In this document: positions 8,299 to 17,171 of the stretch, piece after piece
Layout: every line of letters begins with the position of its first letter
Numbering within the stretch: the stretch's first letter is position 1
From: Candidatus Hodarchaeota archaeon
Lineage (GTDB): Archaea > Asgardarchaeota > Heimdallarchaeia > Hodarchaeales > Hodarchaeaceae
Reading direction: 5' to 3'
Assembly: GCA_016839815.1 (NCBI GenBank)
Contig: JAEOTM010000143.1
Location: 1-64,000, forward strand
Length of the DNA: 64,000 nucleotides
Notes under the pieces: model-generated
Seen by the model: the letters and a program-made list of their open reading frames with translations, nothing else
What the model was told of the DNA's origin: nothing
Databases searched by the model: none
Made by a program: the position numbers and the translations under genes

Positions 8299-11262
8299 TT
8301 AAAAGTCTATATAGAGAGCTGGCTTCATTGGTTGAGCTTTTGAAGCCTTTTTTAGTGGATCATTGATCGATTCAGATTCTGCAGCATACACCTCAATCTC
8401 ACAATTGAAATGTTGGGAAAGATATGGTTTATAGCCGTTAACTGCATCTAATTCCTTTTCTGTACCAACAAAGTCTCTCCTGAATACTTTAGCATCTCCA
8501 CGAATAGCTTTAAGCTCTTTTGCGATTTCTTTCATTTTAGGAGTGAATTTAGGACTTGCCTTCAGCGTTCCCATAATTTTCCCCATATTAAACGCACCTT
8601 CACCTAAGATTTGCGAGATTTCTGTGTATAATTCTTGCTTCCAATCTGAAGCAACGTAGATTATAACTTTTTGTGGATTCTCTCGTTTTAAATCAATAAT
8701 TGCCTGAATATCATCCGACAGGTTCTTGATGAAGTCTGTTTGAAGCATTAAATCAACTGCTTCGTCCGTTACCTCTAGTTGTGGAATTAATCTTAAAGAA
8801 CAAAAATCTTTATTCCCCAATTTTTCATTTATTTCCTCACAGACGTGTGGAATCATTGGACTGAGAACAACATTCCAATGATCGACTATATAGCGGAGTG
8901 CGGCTTGTCTTTCCTTCTTTGATATCCCAATGGATGACTTCTGATAGAATTCAATTTCTCTTAACATTAGATGAAAGGCATGTGTGACAAAATCACGACC
9001 ATTATATTGATCCAATTGATTTACAGCTTCCTTTAAATGAGATGTGCAAGCTGAAATGAATGATCGGGTCATAAAGGATGATTTTTCAACATCAAACGAC
9101 TTTACTTTTGGATACGAAGTAATCTCATTAATTAAGATCCAAAATTTTCTGAATCGAGTAACTAAGGTGTTAATACCCTCATCTGTCCAATTCAAAACGG
9201 TATCGGCAGATCCAGCTGAAACCAAATACATTCGTGTGACATCAACTGAGTATTTCTTTGGTAAATGTGCAATAGGGATCACATTTCCTGCGGATTTAGA
9301 CATCTTATCACTTTCACGAATTAGTAATTCATTCAAACTGATACATTGCAGCCAGTGTTTCTTAGGGAAAATGGCTGCATGATGAAAGATTGCGAAGGAT
9401 AGATGATTCCCGATATGTGCAATCGCTGTGTGTCTTAAATCATTAGGATACCAGTAGTGAAATTCTGTTTGCATATCAACTAAAGTCTGGGGATCGATAC
9501 CGCTCTTATTGGAGACTTTTGCTTTAGCTCCCTTCTTCAAGAAAACATAATCAAACACTTCGGGTATTAGTTTATCAGGACTAATTTCATGCTTACGAAT
9601 ATGGTGAATAATGGTATAAAACGCCATATAAATGACACTATCACTCAACGATTCAATGATCCATCCTTGTCCTTTGGTTAAAGGAAATTCTGTCCCAAGT
9701 CCTCGTTTTCTCACACAGGGGCGTTTATCTAACCATTCGAACGTTCGTTCGAATGATTTCCTGTATTTTTCAGGCGTAATTTTCATGCTGGATAGAGCAT
9801 CAACTGCTTTTGCATTCCACTTTTCATTTCCATAATGTAGAAAGAACTGATCTGGTAATACCGCGACCACAATTTCTCCACCACATCTACAGGAAGCTTT
9901 TCTTGAAGTTTCATAAAAGAAAGAAGCACGTTTTTCCTCAATTAAGGTGTGAGCTACATTATCTTTAGCTTGCTCAACTCTTTGACCTGCAAATTCATCT
10001 GTGAAGTCCATCATGATTCCATTGTAAAATTCTGCAGAGTATATCTCTTGGGTAGCAGTTTCGAGTTTGTTGGCATCATTCTGATTCTCGACACCTAATC
10101 GTTCAACTATTTCAACAGCTGGAAATTCTCCATAACCTTCAAGTGAGATCAAAGCAATTGGTTTTATTTCAGCTACTTTGTTAGCTAATCCCTTATATTG
10201 CTTAATGGGAGTAGGATTCTCCTGCAAATCTTTTAGTGCAACATAATCATAAGGAGCATGTGCAGGAACAGAATACACAACTCCTGTTGCATGATCAGGA
10301 TCAACAAACGGTGCAGGAAGGATCGGTAATGGTCGATCAGGAACACGAGGAGCGAACGCATCCATTCCTATAAAATTGGATCCTGGAACCTCCTCCAATT
10401 CTTCAATTTCGTGGTTCTGTTGGTGTAATTTGGTGACAGCATGTGAGGATACAATCCAAATTTCATCATCAATTCGAATACGTTTATATCTAGCCTCAGG
10501 ATGAATCCAGATATTAGTGGCCCCATAGATAGTCTCAGGTCGAAATGTTCCTGCAACCAGAAATTCGTCTCCTATTTGGAATTTCAACGCTACAAACTCT
10601 TGTACTTCAACCTCATTGACGTCAGCATCTTGAATATCATCTTCTCCTACTGCATTCTTATCATTCTGACACCATAGAATGGGAAATTCCCCCTGAACAA
10701 TCAGATTCTGGTCAATTAAATGTTTATATTGCCATTCAATGAATTTATTATATTCGGGATCTCCAGTTGTAAATTGTCGATGCACATCCAGTGAATATCC
10801 CATTGCTTTAAAATCATTAATCATATTCTTGGCAAAATACATAGCAACATTCATAGGTTCATTAAATGATTGTACAATCTTTTTAATCTTCTTTTCATCT
10901 TTTTCATAAATTTGAACATATTCTTCATATAGTGATATAGTGTGTTGATCCCCTTTTTCGATTTTAGCGGATACAGATAGTACCGGAGTTCCAGTGATAT
11001 GGAATGCCATTGGCCAAAGTGTATTTTTTCCCAATTGCCTCTTATACCGGCAAAACATATCTCCTAGTGTATACGTACGAGCATGTCCGACATGCAGTGG
11101 TCCCGAGGAATAGGGATAAGGGACAGTAAAGAAGAACTTTGGTATCTTCTTATCCACAACCCCTTTGAAGATATCTTCTTCCGTCCATCGCGACTGCCAC
11201 TTCTCTTCGATCGATCGTAGCTTTTCGAAAAAATCACTAATTACACTCTGTCGTTCACTCAT
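8299..11262 (-). CDS. leuS: Leucyl-tRNA synthetase, archaeal/eukaryotic type
   Basis: A class I synthetase of 987 residues that charges tRNA-Leu. The HIGH motif reads HVGH in YPYSSGPLHVGHARTYTLGD and the KMSKS loop is SDKMSKSAGNVIP. The CP1 editing domain includes TFRPETIYGATN and a DPDHATGVVYSVPAHAPYD segment for hydrolysis of mischarged tRNA. The length and motif wording match the archaeal/eukaryotic, not bacterial, form. It is a single-gene unit, with about 227 bases separating it from psmB downstream of nothing shared. tRNA-Leu(TAG) is encoded elsewhere in this window. Confidence 0.95.
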   Translation of the reverse strand: MSERQSVISDFFEKLRSIEEKWQSRWTEEDIFKGVVDKKIPKFFFTVPYPYSSGPLHVGHARTYTLGDMFCRYKRQLGKNTLWPMAFHITGTPVLSVSAKIEKGDQHTISLYEEYVQIYEKDEKKIKKIVQSFNEPMNVAMYFAKNMINDFKAMGYSLDVHRQFTTGDPEYNKFIEWQYKHLIDQNLIVQGEFPILWCQNDKNAVGEDDIQDADVNEVEVQEFVALKFQIGDEFLVAGTFRPETIYGATNIWIHPEARYKRIRIDDEIWIVSSHAVTKLHQQNHEIEELEEVPGSNFIGMDAFAPRVPDRPLPILPAPFVDPDHATGVVYSVPAHAPYDYVALKDLQENPTPIKQYKGLANKVAEIKPIALISLEGYGEFPAVEIVERLGVENQNDANKLETATQEIYSAEFYNGIMMDFTDEFAGQRVEQAKDNVAHTLIEEKRASFFYETSRKASCRCGGEIVVAVLPDQFFLHYGNEKWNAKAVDALSSMKITPEKYRKSFERTFEWLDKRPCVRKRGLGTEFPLTKGQGWIIESLSDSVIYMAFYTIIHHIRKHEISPDKLIPEVFDYVFLKKGAKAKVSNKSGIDPQTLVDMQTEFHYWYPNDLRHTAIAHIGNHLSFAIFHHAAIFPKKHWLQCISLNELLIRESDKMSKSAGNVIPIAHLPKKYSVDVTRMYLVSAGSADTVLNWTDEGINTLVTRFRKFWILINEITSYPKVKSFDVEKSSFMTRSFISACTSHLKEAVNQLDQYNGRDFVTHAFHLMLREIEFYQKSSIGISKKERQAALRYIVDHWNVVLSPMIPHVCEEINEKLGNKDFCSLRLIPQLEVTDEAVDLMLQTDFIKNLSDDIQAIIDLKRENPQKVIIYVASDWKQELYTEISQILGEGAFNMGKIMGTLKASPKFTPKMKEIAKELKAIRGDAKVFRRDFVGTEKELDAVNGYKPYLSQHFNCEIEVYAAESESINDPLKKASKAQPMKPALYIDF

Positions 11263-11638
11263 TGCATAACACCGTCATTTGATTTAAATTTAGGATAGAT
11301 TTACAGAAAAAATTAGATTTATCCGAGGATATTTCAATAGAGCGTCCTCTAATCAGTGAAAAGAAAGTTTTAGGAAAGAAGAACGCAATTCCTCATTGAA
11401 TTACCTCACGTCCTTCCATTTTACCCTTTTTTTATAAGAATTTGGCTTTTGGTGACCGCTTTTCATTCTTAGATAATTTAATCAGAAAAACTGGGTTGAT
11501 AATACTGATTGAAGACAGTATAAAGAATAGTTTCAAACTTGAGGGAGGCATCAAGAAAAGCGATATTTTCTTCTAATTAGTTTGGACTTAAAGCTCTTAA
11601 TTGCCTTCAAACCCATTAGTTAAAAATTGAAAACTTTG
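11263..11638. other. Intergenic region between leuS and a putative small membrane protein
   Basis: No coding potential is evident here. AT-rich sequence just before leuS on the minus strand (about 11280-11296, TTTAAATTTA-like) is a reasonable promoter area. A T-rich run near 11427-11434 on the plus strand follows no plus-strand gene. Nothing else is recognisable. Confidence 0.3.
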
Positions 11639-11646
11639 CTTTATAC
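11639..11646 (+). promoter_or_regulatory. TATA-like box before the small membrane protein
   Basis: GCTTTATACC, preceded by purine-rich AAAAATTGAAAAC, lies about 36 bases before the ATG at 11679. This spacing would give a transcript that starts almost at the ATG, as is common for leaderless archaeal messages. The match is suggestive only. Confidence 0.35.
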
Positions 11647-11678
11647 CAATAACTCTCAGATATTTAGTCTTTACACAT

Positions 11679-11870
11679 ATGAAATCAACTCTTCGCTTAA
11701 TATCAAATCTTTTGTTACCAATAGGGTTATGTTTGCTAGCGATATATTTAGATTTTACTTATCAAGATTGGACTGTGAATGCGGGTTTTATTACGTTTGT
11801 TATTTTTGTAGCTTTCTTGAGGGGGATTGTCTCTAAGAGAGAAAATATTAAACCAATAATTAAAGCGTAA
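11679..11870 (+). CDS. Putative small two-TM membrane protein
   Basis: A 63-residue open frame with two hydrophobic helices (LISNLLLPIGLCLLAIYLDF and GFITFVIFVAFLRGIV) and a basic tail. There is no Shine-Dalgarno sequence, but a TATA-like box about 36 bases upstream would suit a leaderless gene. I do not recognise a family. An overlapping frame that starts at 11627 gives a less protein-like translation and is not called. It could be non-coding. Confidence 0.4.
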   Translation: MKSTLRLISNLLLPIGLCLLAIYLDFTYQDWTVNAGFITFVIFVAFLRGIVSKRENIKPIIKA

Positions 11871-11937
11871 AAGTAACCATTCTGAATAAACTTTGAAGTA
11901 GAACTATACTTCCAATAAAAAAAATTGATATTGGTAA

Positions 11938-12570
11938 TTAATTGGGACGTGAAGATGTAATATCGTGGATCTGGAGAAAAATGTGTTGATTTACGAGCAT
12001 TTGTCGAATAAGTTGAATAAATCGTTCAATAGTTTCTTTTTTTACATTATAACTTTCTATCTCGATTTCTGACTGTGAAATTGTTGAAATTAATATTTTC
12101 GAATGATCTTCAACATGAATCCACTCTAATCGTCCTTTTTTGTCTGTAGAAAAGTGGCCAACGAAGCGGTAGTAACCGAAATACTTTCCTGCTAATCTTT
12201 TGATCAGATCCTCTGCAGGAATTTCTTTCTCTGGGGTGATCGTAGTGAGAATCTTGTTTTGGGTTTTATTTTGGTCTTGATAATGATCTACTAACCCTCG
12301 ATTACCATAGTGTTCTCTTACTTTATCATAAGAATCATTACCCAGCCCATACCCACCATCAGGGGATTGTTGAATTAATCGATCTTCTTGCAGCCGTTCT
12401 AATGCTCGAGTCAGTTTTTGTTGATGTACATCTCTAAGTAATCGTCGAAGACCATTGAAACGAAAATTATAATTTTTTTCCCGTAAAGATAATTCCTCTA
12501 GTACGGATTCTTCTAGTCTTGATAAATATTCGGGAACAAATTCCTCGTTGTCAGCTCGGTATTCATCCAA
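11938..12570 (-). CDS. Winged-helix DNA-binding-like protein, function unknown
   Basis: A 210-residue protein. Residues about 18-80 look like a winged helix-turn-helix: SVLEELSLREKNYNFRFNGL, then a helix pair with LTRALERLQEDRLI and a wing ending in YGLGND. The region from about 110 onwards is mixed alpha/beta with RFVGHFS and a C-terminal helix ERFIQLIRQMLVNQHIFLQ, which might bind a ligand or dimerise. It starts at a TTG and lies 94 bases downstream of the hsp20 gene on the same strand, so it may be co-transcribed with it. A regulatory role in stress response is only a guess from position. Confidence 0.55.
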   Translation of the reverse strand: MDEYRADNEEFVPEYLSRLEESVLEELSLREKNYNFRFNGLRRLLRDVHQQKLTRALERLQEDRLIQQSPDGGYGLGNDSYDKVREHYGNRGLVDHYQDQNKTQNKILTTITPEKEIPAEDLIKRLAGKYFGYYRFVGHFSTDKKGRLEWIHVEDHSKILISTISQSEIEIESYNVKKETIERFIQLIRQMLVNQHIFLQIHDITSSRPN

Positions 12571-12663
12571 AATTACTCACTTCTTTCCTCATTACTTTGT
12601 TGATGCTCTGAAAACAAGGTTAAGGGGTAGATATTCATCTGCCCTTGTAACTTTATTTATTTC

Positions 12664-13239
12664 TTATTCTATACTCAATTTATGTCTTTTCTCAGTGGTT
12701 ATTTGTTTTTTACTACGTATTTCGAGAACTCCATTACGTATTGTGCTTTTTGTTTGCTTCGGTTCAATTTTCGAGGGGAGTTGTATTATTTGATTAATCT
12801 CTCTAGAATCAGCTTTCCCTTGAAGCGTTAATTCTTGTCCATTTTCATCAATTTCAATGCCTAGGTTTTCTTTTGTAAAGCCAGGAACCTCAACTATGAT
12901 CTTCAATGAGTCATCTTCATCTAAAATATCAACAAATCGGTCTGTACTAGATGTCTTCGTAGGTATATGAGATCGGTTTTCTAGTGATGGGAACATTTCA
13001 AACTGAGGCAATCCTTGCTTCTTACGATAGTCATTCAAGTTTCCCCATTGTCGAACTTCTGGTTTGTAGTCAGTATCTGGACCAATTCTCATTGAATACC
13101 CAAAAGTGATTGGTCCCCCATCAGTAAATTCATTTTTCTGTTCTCCGATAGATGTTTCAAAATCTTCATTGAAAGATCTAAAGATATCTGTTAAGTCAAA
13201 ATTCCAAAAATCATCAAACAATCGTCTTTTTCGATTCAT
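12664..13239 (-). CDS. Hsp20/alpha-crystallin small heat-shock protein
   Basis: About 191 residues. The alpha-crystallin domain spans about residues 98-190, with VDILDEDDSLKIIVEVPGF and the closing strand STIRNGVLEIRSK containing the GVL motif. The N-terminal arm has the ITFGYSMRIGPD and KPEVRQWGNL motifs common in archaeal Hsp20s. These proteins hold unfolding proteins in oligomers. I place the start at the ATG at 13239, because GGTGA 5 bases upstream acts as Shine-Dalgarno; the GTG inside it (13248) mimics a start. The promoter overlaps an inverted repeat described separately. Confidence 0.9.
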   Translation of the reverse strand: MNRKRRLFDDFWNFDLTDIFRSFNEDFETSIGEQKNEFTDGGPITFGYSMRIGPDTDYKPEVRQWGNLNDYRKKQGLPQFEMFPSLENRSHIPTKTSSTDRFVDILDEDDSLKIIVEVPGFTKENLGIEIDENGQELTLQGKADSREINQIIQLPSKIEPKQTKSTIRNGVLEIRSKKQITTEKRHKLSIE

Positions 13240-13276
13240 AACTGTCACCTTTTGGTAATTATTTCTGATTAAAATA

Positions 13277-13314
13277 TATTCACGTATTGTTTATAAATTT
13301 TTTGTTAGTGAATA
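13277..13314 (-). promoter_or_regulatory. hsp20 promoter: TATA box inside an inverted repeat
   Basis: A TATA element (TTTATAAA, 13290-13297), about 50 bases before the chosen hsp20 ATG, lies between the arms of a perfect 7-base inverted repeat: TATTCAC (13277-13283) and GTGAATA (13308-13314). The repeat would let a dimeric regulator cover the promoter. This fits heat-shock control in archaea, but the regulator is unknown. The divergent UppP-like gene starts about 150 bases away. Confidence 0.45.
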
Positions 13315-13461
13315 AATTTGAAATATAAAGAAATTTCAGTCTAAAATCCACTATAAGGACATAGAATCTATCTAATAACTTGTGAATAAATTGATTCCTC
13401 GTTTTTGCATACTCAACCTTTTGAATTCATGTCCGAATGATAATTTGAGGTTAATTATCGG

Positions 13462-14310
13462 ATGATTGATCTTCTAGCTGCCATACTCATGGCTCTATTC
13501 CAAGGAATTATCGAATGGCTTCCGATTTCCTCAGAAGGGCAATTGTCTTTGCTCTTTGTAACGATATATGGCCTTGAGGAAATACCTGCCGTCACTTTGG
13601 CATTATTTTTACATCTTGGTACAATGATATCAGTCATCTGGTATTTTAGAAAAGATCTAATAGAAATGGTTAATTTAAACTCTCCAACTTTAGAAATAAT
13701 GGTCTTAACGACAATTGGAACTGCTTTGACTGCCGTACCGATAGTTTTAGTCTTCAAAAACTACTGGGAATCCTTTACAGATTCGTTATGGCTTCCCCCA
13801 GATTTACTTTTCACTTCAATTGTAGGTTGCTTGCTTATCATCACTGGGATCATACTATCAAAACAATCAGATCAAGGAACTAGAGAATTCCTTTCATTGA
13901 CAAGAACAGAGGCTATCTTTCTTGGCCTTGCCCAAGGAATAGCTGCTTTACCAGGGATAAGTCGGAGTGGAATGACAATTACTTTTCTACTCATCATTGG
14001 CATTATGCATAAAGACGCATTTAAGCTCAGTTTCTTAATTTCCATACCAGCTGTCCTAGGAGCTACTGGATTAGAATTTATATTGGAGGGATTTCAACTA
14101 AAATTAACAGGCATGTCAGTAAGTACAGTGTTCTTTCCCTATCCATTGCTTATCTTCACTATTGCTTTAACAGCAATAATTGGGATTCTTACAATGGACC
14201 TCTTACTTTCTTTGAAGGATATTCCTTATGACAAATTTTGTTACAGTTTTGGAGCAGCAACAATAATTTTAGGTTTTTTATTTTTCTTAATTAGAGTAGT
14301 GAGTGCTTAA
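13462..14310 (+). CDS. Undecaprenyl/dolichyl-diphosphatase-like membrane protein (UppP/BacA family)
   Basis: A membrane protein of 282 residues with eight or so helices. The family motifs are clear: QGIIEWLPISSEGQ (the Q/E-x3-E catalytic motif with SSEGH-like end) and PGISRSGMTI (the PGxSRSG motif). BacA enzymes dephosphorylate the polyprenyl diphosphate that remains after glycan transfer; in archaea the substrate is probably dolichyl diphosphate, which would link it to N-glycosylation. GAGGT 11 bases upstream supports the ATG start. The stop overlaps the next gene's ATG by one base. Confidence 0.88.
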   Translation: MIDLLAAILMALFQGIIEWLPISSEGQLSLLFVTIYGLEEIPAVTLALFLHLGTMISVIWYFRKDLIEMVNLNSPTLEIMVLTTIGTALTAVPIVLVFKNYWESFTDSLWLPPDLLFTSIVGCLLIITGIILSKQSDQGTREFLSLTRTEAIFLGLAQGIAALPGISRSGMTITFLLIIGIMHKDAFKLSFLISIPAVLGATGLEFILEGFQLKLTGMSVSTVFFPYPLLIFTIALTAIIGILTMDLLLSLKDIPYDKFCYSFGAATIILGFLFFLIRVVSA

Positions 14311-15677
14311 TGACGATACTTACAACACATTTAAGTTTAGCAGGGATTGTCTTTTGGACCTTCCTCTCCCCAACAGAGAAAAACAACTTCAAGGAGAAGA
14401 AATATCTATTTTGGATTGTTTTACTTTTTTCCATCCTTCCTGATATTGACATCTTCTTTGGAGTACATCGTGGACTGTCTCATAGTCTTATCCCTCCATC
14501 GTTATTAGTTATCAGTGGTATTATTATCCATATACTCTGTCAGTATCGAATTATTTTTGAAAAGAATGATGAGACGAGTTTAATCCATCGAGAAAGTGCA
14601 TTTAAAGGCCGAATCTTTTTATATGCAGGACTATTATGGATTTTTCATCTGTTACTTGATTTTGAATATCCGTTAGCAATTTTTTATCCGCTCTCAGATC
14701 GGTTATACCAATTCGATTTTGTTTATCTTTTAAGTTTAGTTCCTTGGTTATTTTTCCCAGTAATGATTGTAGGTGCTGAATTTCATCTAACTGGAATCTC
14801 CTATTTACAGGGAATTGCCAGTTACTTCGTTAATTTGACTCCTTCTGAAAGAATTGAAGTTTTTGGCTCAGATGTGATCAAAATTGGAATAGATGACATT
14901 TTTCTTCATATATTCCTCCTAGTCACTTTCATTCATCTCACACGTCCAATATTACCCAAAGTATCTCTTGAGAGAGTGAAAAACCTAAGAACTCGTATTC
15001 ATTATGATGGATATGTACTAGTAACTGGACTAGTTCTAGTATTAATTGGAGGGACTATGGGGCCAATGATTGGATTAGAGGTTGTAGATTCTAGTACTAA
15101 CAATTCTTACTTCAGGATCTCGCAAACCACTTTTTCTCCTGCAATTGCATTATCGATAGATCCTCCTAATTACTTTTTACAATCAGAAACGATTATGAGA
15201 ATATCTGGTTCTTTCAATGTTGAACCTCAGACTGGAAATTTTGACCATGTCCTCCTTGTTTCTTCTAGACAGAACTACAATAATTTTAACCGAGATTTAT
15301 CAGCATTATTCAAAGAGACTCCTCCTAATTCAAGTCAAAATCTTGAAACATTTAAGGGGAATTACTCAATTCTTCTAGACCGGTTATTTAGCACTGCACT
15401 AGCGATGAATCTATCGAATTTAAATGAAACGACAATTTACACGGAAATATTAAGTAAGCCAATAATCGTTATTGGTGTGATGGAAAATTGGAATGATACT
15501 ATTCTTGTAAGCGGAGGTGAGCAGCAAATGTCCGTTCACCTATCAATAACAGTTAGGACAAGTCGTTTATCTCTTTTTATTATTGGATTAGGCACAATTG
15601 GAGTGGGAATCGTGATAATGATCTTTTCCGTTATATTAAAAAAGCCCAGTTTCATAAATTCGCCTCAGACTGACTAA
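14310..15677 (+). CDS. DUF457/YdjM-like membrane-bound metal-dependent hydrolase with large C-terminal extracellular part
   Basis: A 455-residue protein. The N-terminal half carries the DUF457/YdjM pattern: a first helix with THLSLAG, ILPDIDIFFG, HRGLSHS, and WIFHLLLDFEYPL, giving His and Asp residues that probably bind metal within the membrane. The second half (about residues 255-430) is polar and N-glycosylation-site rich, then a last membrane helix near residues 432-450. It is translationally coupled with the UppP-like gene (TAATG overlap). A common role in lipid-carrier or envelope metabolism is inferred; the family's reaction is not known. Confidence 0.7.
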   Translation: MTILTTHLSLAGIVFWTFLSPTEKNNFKEKKYLFWIVLLFSILPDIDIFFGVHRGLSHSLIPPSLLVISGIIIHILCQYRIIFEKNDETSLIHRESAFKGRIFLYAGLLWIFHLLLDFEYPLAIFYPLSDRLYQFDFVYLLSLVPWLFFPVMIVGAEFHLTGISYLQGIASYFVNLTPSERIEVFGSDVIKIGIDDIFLHIFLLVTFIHLTRPILPKVSLERVKNLRTRIHYDGYVLVTGLVLVLIGGTMGPMIGLEVVDSSTNNSYFRISQTTFSPAIALSIDPPNYFLQSETIMRISGSFNVEPQTGNFDHVLLVSSRQNYNNFNRDLSALFKETPPNSSQNLETFKGNYSILLDRLFSTALAMNLSNLNETTIYTEILSKPIIVIGVMENWNDTILVSGGEQQMSVHLSITVRTSRLSLFIIGLGTIGVGIVIMIFSVILKKPSFINSPQTD

Positions 15678-15714
15678 AGAATCCTCGTCGAAATTTAAAT
15701 TAGGTGCGATAAAA

Positions 15715-15900
15715 ATGCCTTCTTATCGTTGTCAAAGCTGTGGTAAAGTTGTATCCCCCATCCCACAACACTGCGGAAAAGATATGGTAATTGGGGAAAT
15801 TAATGGTTCTCCTAGCTTAATATGTGTTAATGGTGAAGACTGCCATCATGAACCCCTCCCAAAATGCTGTTCTATGCCTGGTTACACTCGTTGGATCTAA
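15715..15900 (+). CDS. Small zinc-ribbon protein
   Basis: A 61-residue protein with eight cysteines and several histidines: CQSCGK near the start, HCGKDM, CVNGEDCHHE and CCSMPG. The arrangement suggests at least one Zn-binding site. AGGTG about 10 bases before the ATG supports translation. No specific family can be named; roles in redox, transcription or RNA binding are all possible. Confidence 0.65.
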   Translation: MPSYRCQSCGKVVSPIPQHCGKDMVIGEINGSPSLICVNGEDCHHEPLPKCCSMPGYTRWI

Positions 15901-15908
15901 ATCCGCAA

Positions 15909-17126
15909 TTATTTTATAAAGAGATTAATATATTTTATAAAAGGGAATCCGAGGGTCACTTTTAGGGGTACACGACAGTGTACCACAGCATTTACGTCTG
16001 ATGATCTTAAACGATTAAGGTACCATTGAACTCGTTCATCACTTCCAGAGGAGATTTTGTCAAATAATCGTCTTAGTTTGTATGCACGAGTAAACATTGT
16101 CATCATCTGATTCTTCCATAAGACCTGATAATCCAAAAGGGTACCTTTTCCAGTTAGATAGCTATAGATAGTATCTGCAGCAATGGATCCAGCTACCATG
16201 GATGTAGGAATACCCCCTCCAACACTTGAAACAACTTGACATGCCGAATCTCCAACCAAAACTGTTCCTGATCTTTCATCAACAGTTCTTTTAAAAGGTA
16301 ATCCTACAGGAACAAGACCACCAATAGTAGATTCGATTGTAGCATTCTTAACAAGGTTACTGACATGAGGATGTCTTGTAATGAAGTTTTCAAGAGTTTG
16401 GGAAACAGTAATTCTACCTTTACTCATTGGAGTACGTAACCCAACTCCAACATTCGCAGTGTTTTCATTCTTCGGGATTACCCAAGCATATGCTCCTGGA
16501 GCGTAATTCCTACCAAAGAACATCTGAATATCTGTGGGATCATATTTCTGGGAGTCAATATTTGTCATTACGTGTTGTTTTACATATACGAAATGTTCCG
16601 AATTTCGATTTTCCGCCAACTCAGACCCTCTAGCGACTCGTGATCGTGCACCATCTGCTCCAACAATTACTTGCGCCTGAATACATTCTGGAGATGATCC
16701 TTCACGAGAAATCCAAACAGAATTATTATCCTTCCTTATAACTCGTGATTCTTTCCAAACTTTAGCTCCTTCTCGCCCGGCAGATTTCAGTAAATCTTCA
16801 TTCCAAGCTCCCCGATGTAAGGTATACCCTTCAAAAGGAGTTTGGATGATCTTTCCTAGAGGGGAATGGAAGCTGATTCGATTTGTCCTAGAACTGATGT
16901 ACTTCTGATCAAAAGTGAAGAAGTGTCTTGCATCAGGAACATTAGGAGTGAGAAGCGCCATTTCCTCAGGTGAAGGCATAAATTCCCCACATTGTACAGG
17001 AAAACCAGGTCGTTCCCGTTTGTCAACACCTAGTATCGATAGCTCACTATCTGCAATTTCTGCTAACTTCTTTAGTGTGGTAGCTCCTGCAGGCCCTAGT
17101 CCTACAACTAGCACATCGACTTTCAT
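15909..17126 (-). CDS. Geranylgeranyl reductase family FAD-dependent oxidoreductase
   Basis: A 405-residue flavoprotein. It opens with the dinucleotide fold VLVVGLGPAGATTLKKL and has the geranylgeranyl-reductase wording PGFPVQCGEFM, VGADGARSRVARG, and VLVGDSACQVVSSVGGGIPTSM for FAD contact. This family reduces the prenyl chains of archaeal ether lipids or quinones. Its presence with the UbiA-family gene fits ether-lipid synthesis. Menaquinone side-chain reduction is an alternative, given the complex I operon immediately downstream on the same strand. The start is the ATG at 17126. Confidence 0.85.
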   Translation of the reverse strand: MKVDVLVVGLGPAGATTLKKLAEIADSELSILGVDKRERPGFPVQCGEFMPSPEEMALLTPNVPDARHFFTFDQKYISSRTNRISFHSPLGKIIQTPFEGYTLHRGAWNEDLLKSAGREGAKVWKESRVIRKDNNSVWISREGSSPECIQAQVIVGADGARSRVARGSELAENRNSEHFVYVKQHVMTNIDSQKYDPTDIQMFFGRNYAPGAYAWVIPKNENTANVGVGLRTPMSKGRITVSQTLENFITRHPHVSNLVKNATIESTIGGLVPVGLPFKRTVDERSGTVLVGDSACQVVSSVGGGIPTSMVAGSIAADTIYSYLTGKGTLLDYQVLWKNQMMTMFTRAYKLRRLFDKISSGSDERVQWYLNRLRSSDVNAVVHCRVPLKVTLGFPFIKYINLFIK

Positions 17127-17171
17127 AACGATTGTTCCTAAGAGATACTAACGAATTCTATCTTAATTATT

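Noticed and set aside
11627..11836. Alternative 69-residue frame overlapping the small two-TM protein
   Set aside because: Its translation is Cys/Phe-rich without a clear pattern, and the TATA-like box lies inside it; the 11679 frame has better helix pattern and spacing.
12548..12793. Plus-strand frame across the end of hsp20
   Set aside because: It is opposite to the conserved alpha-crystallin coding sequence and has no family likeness.
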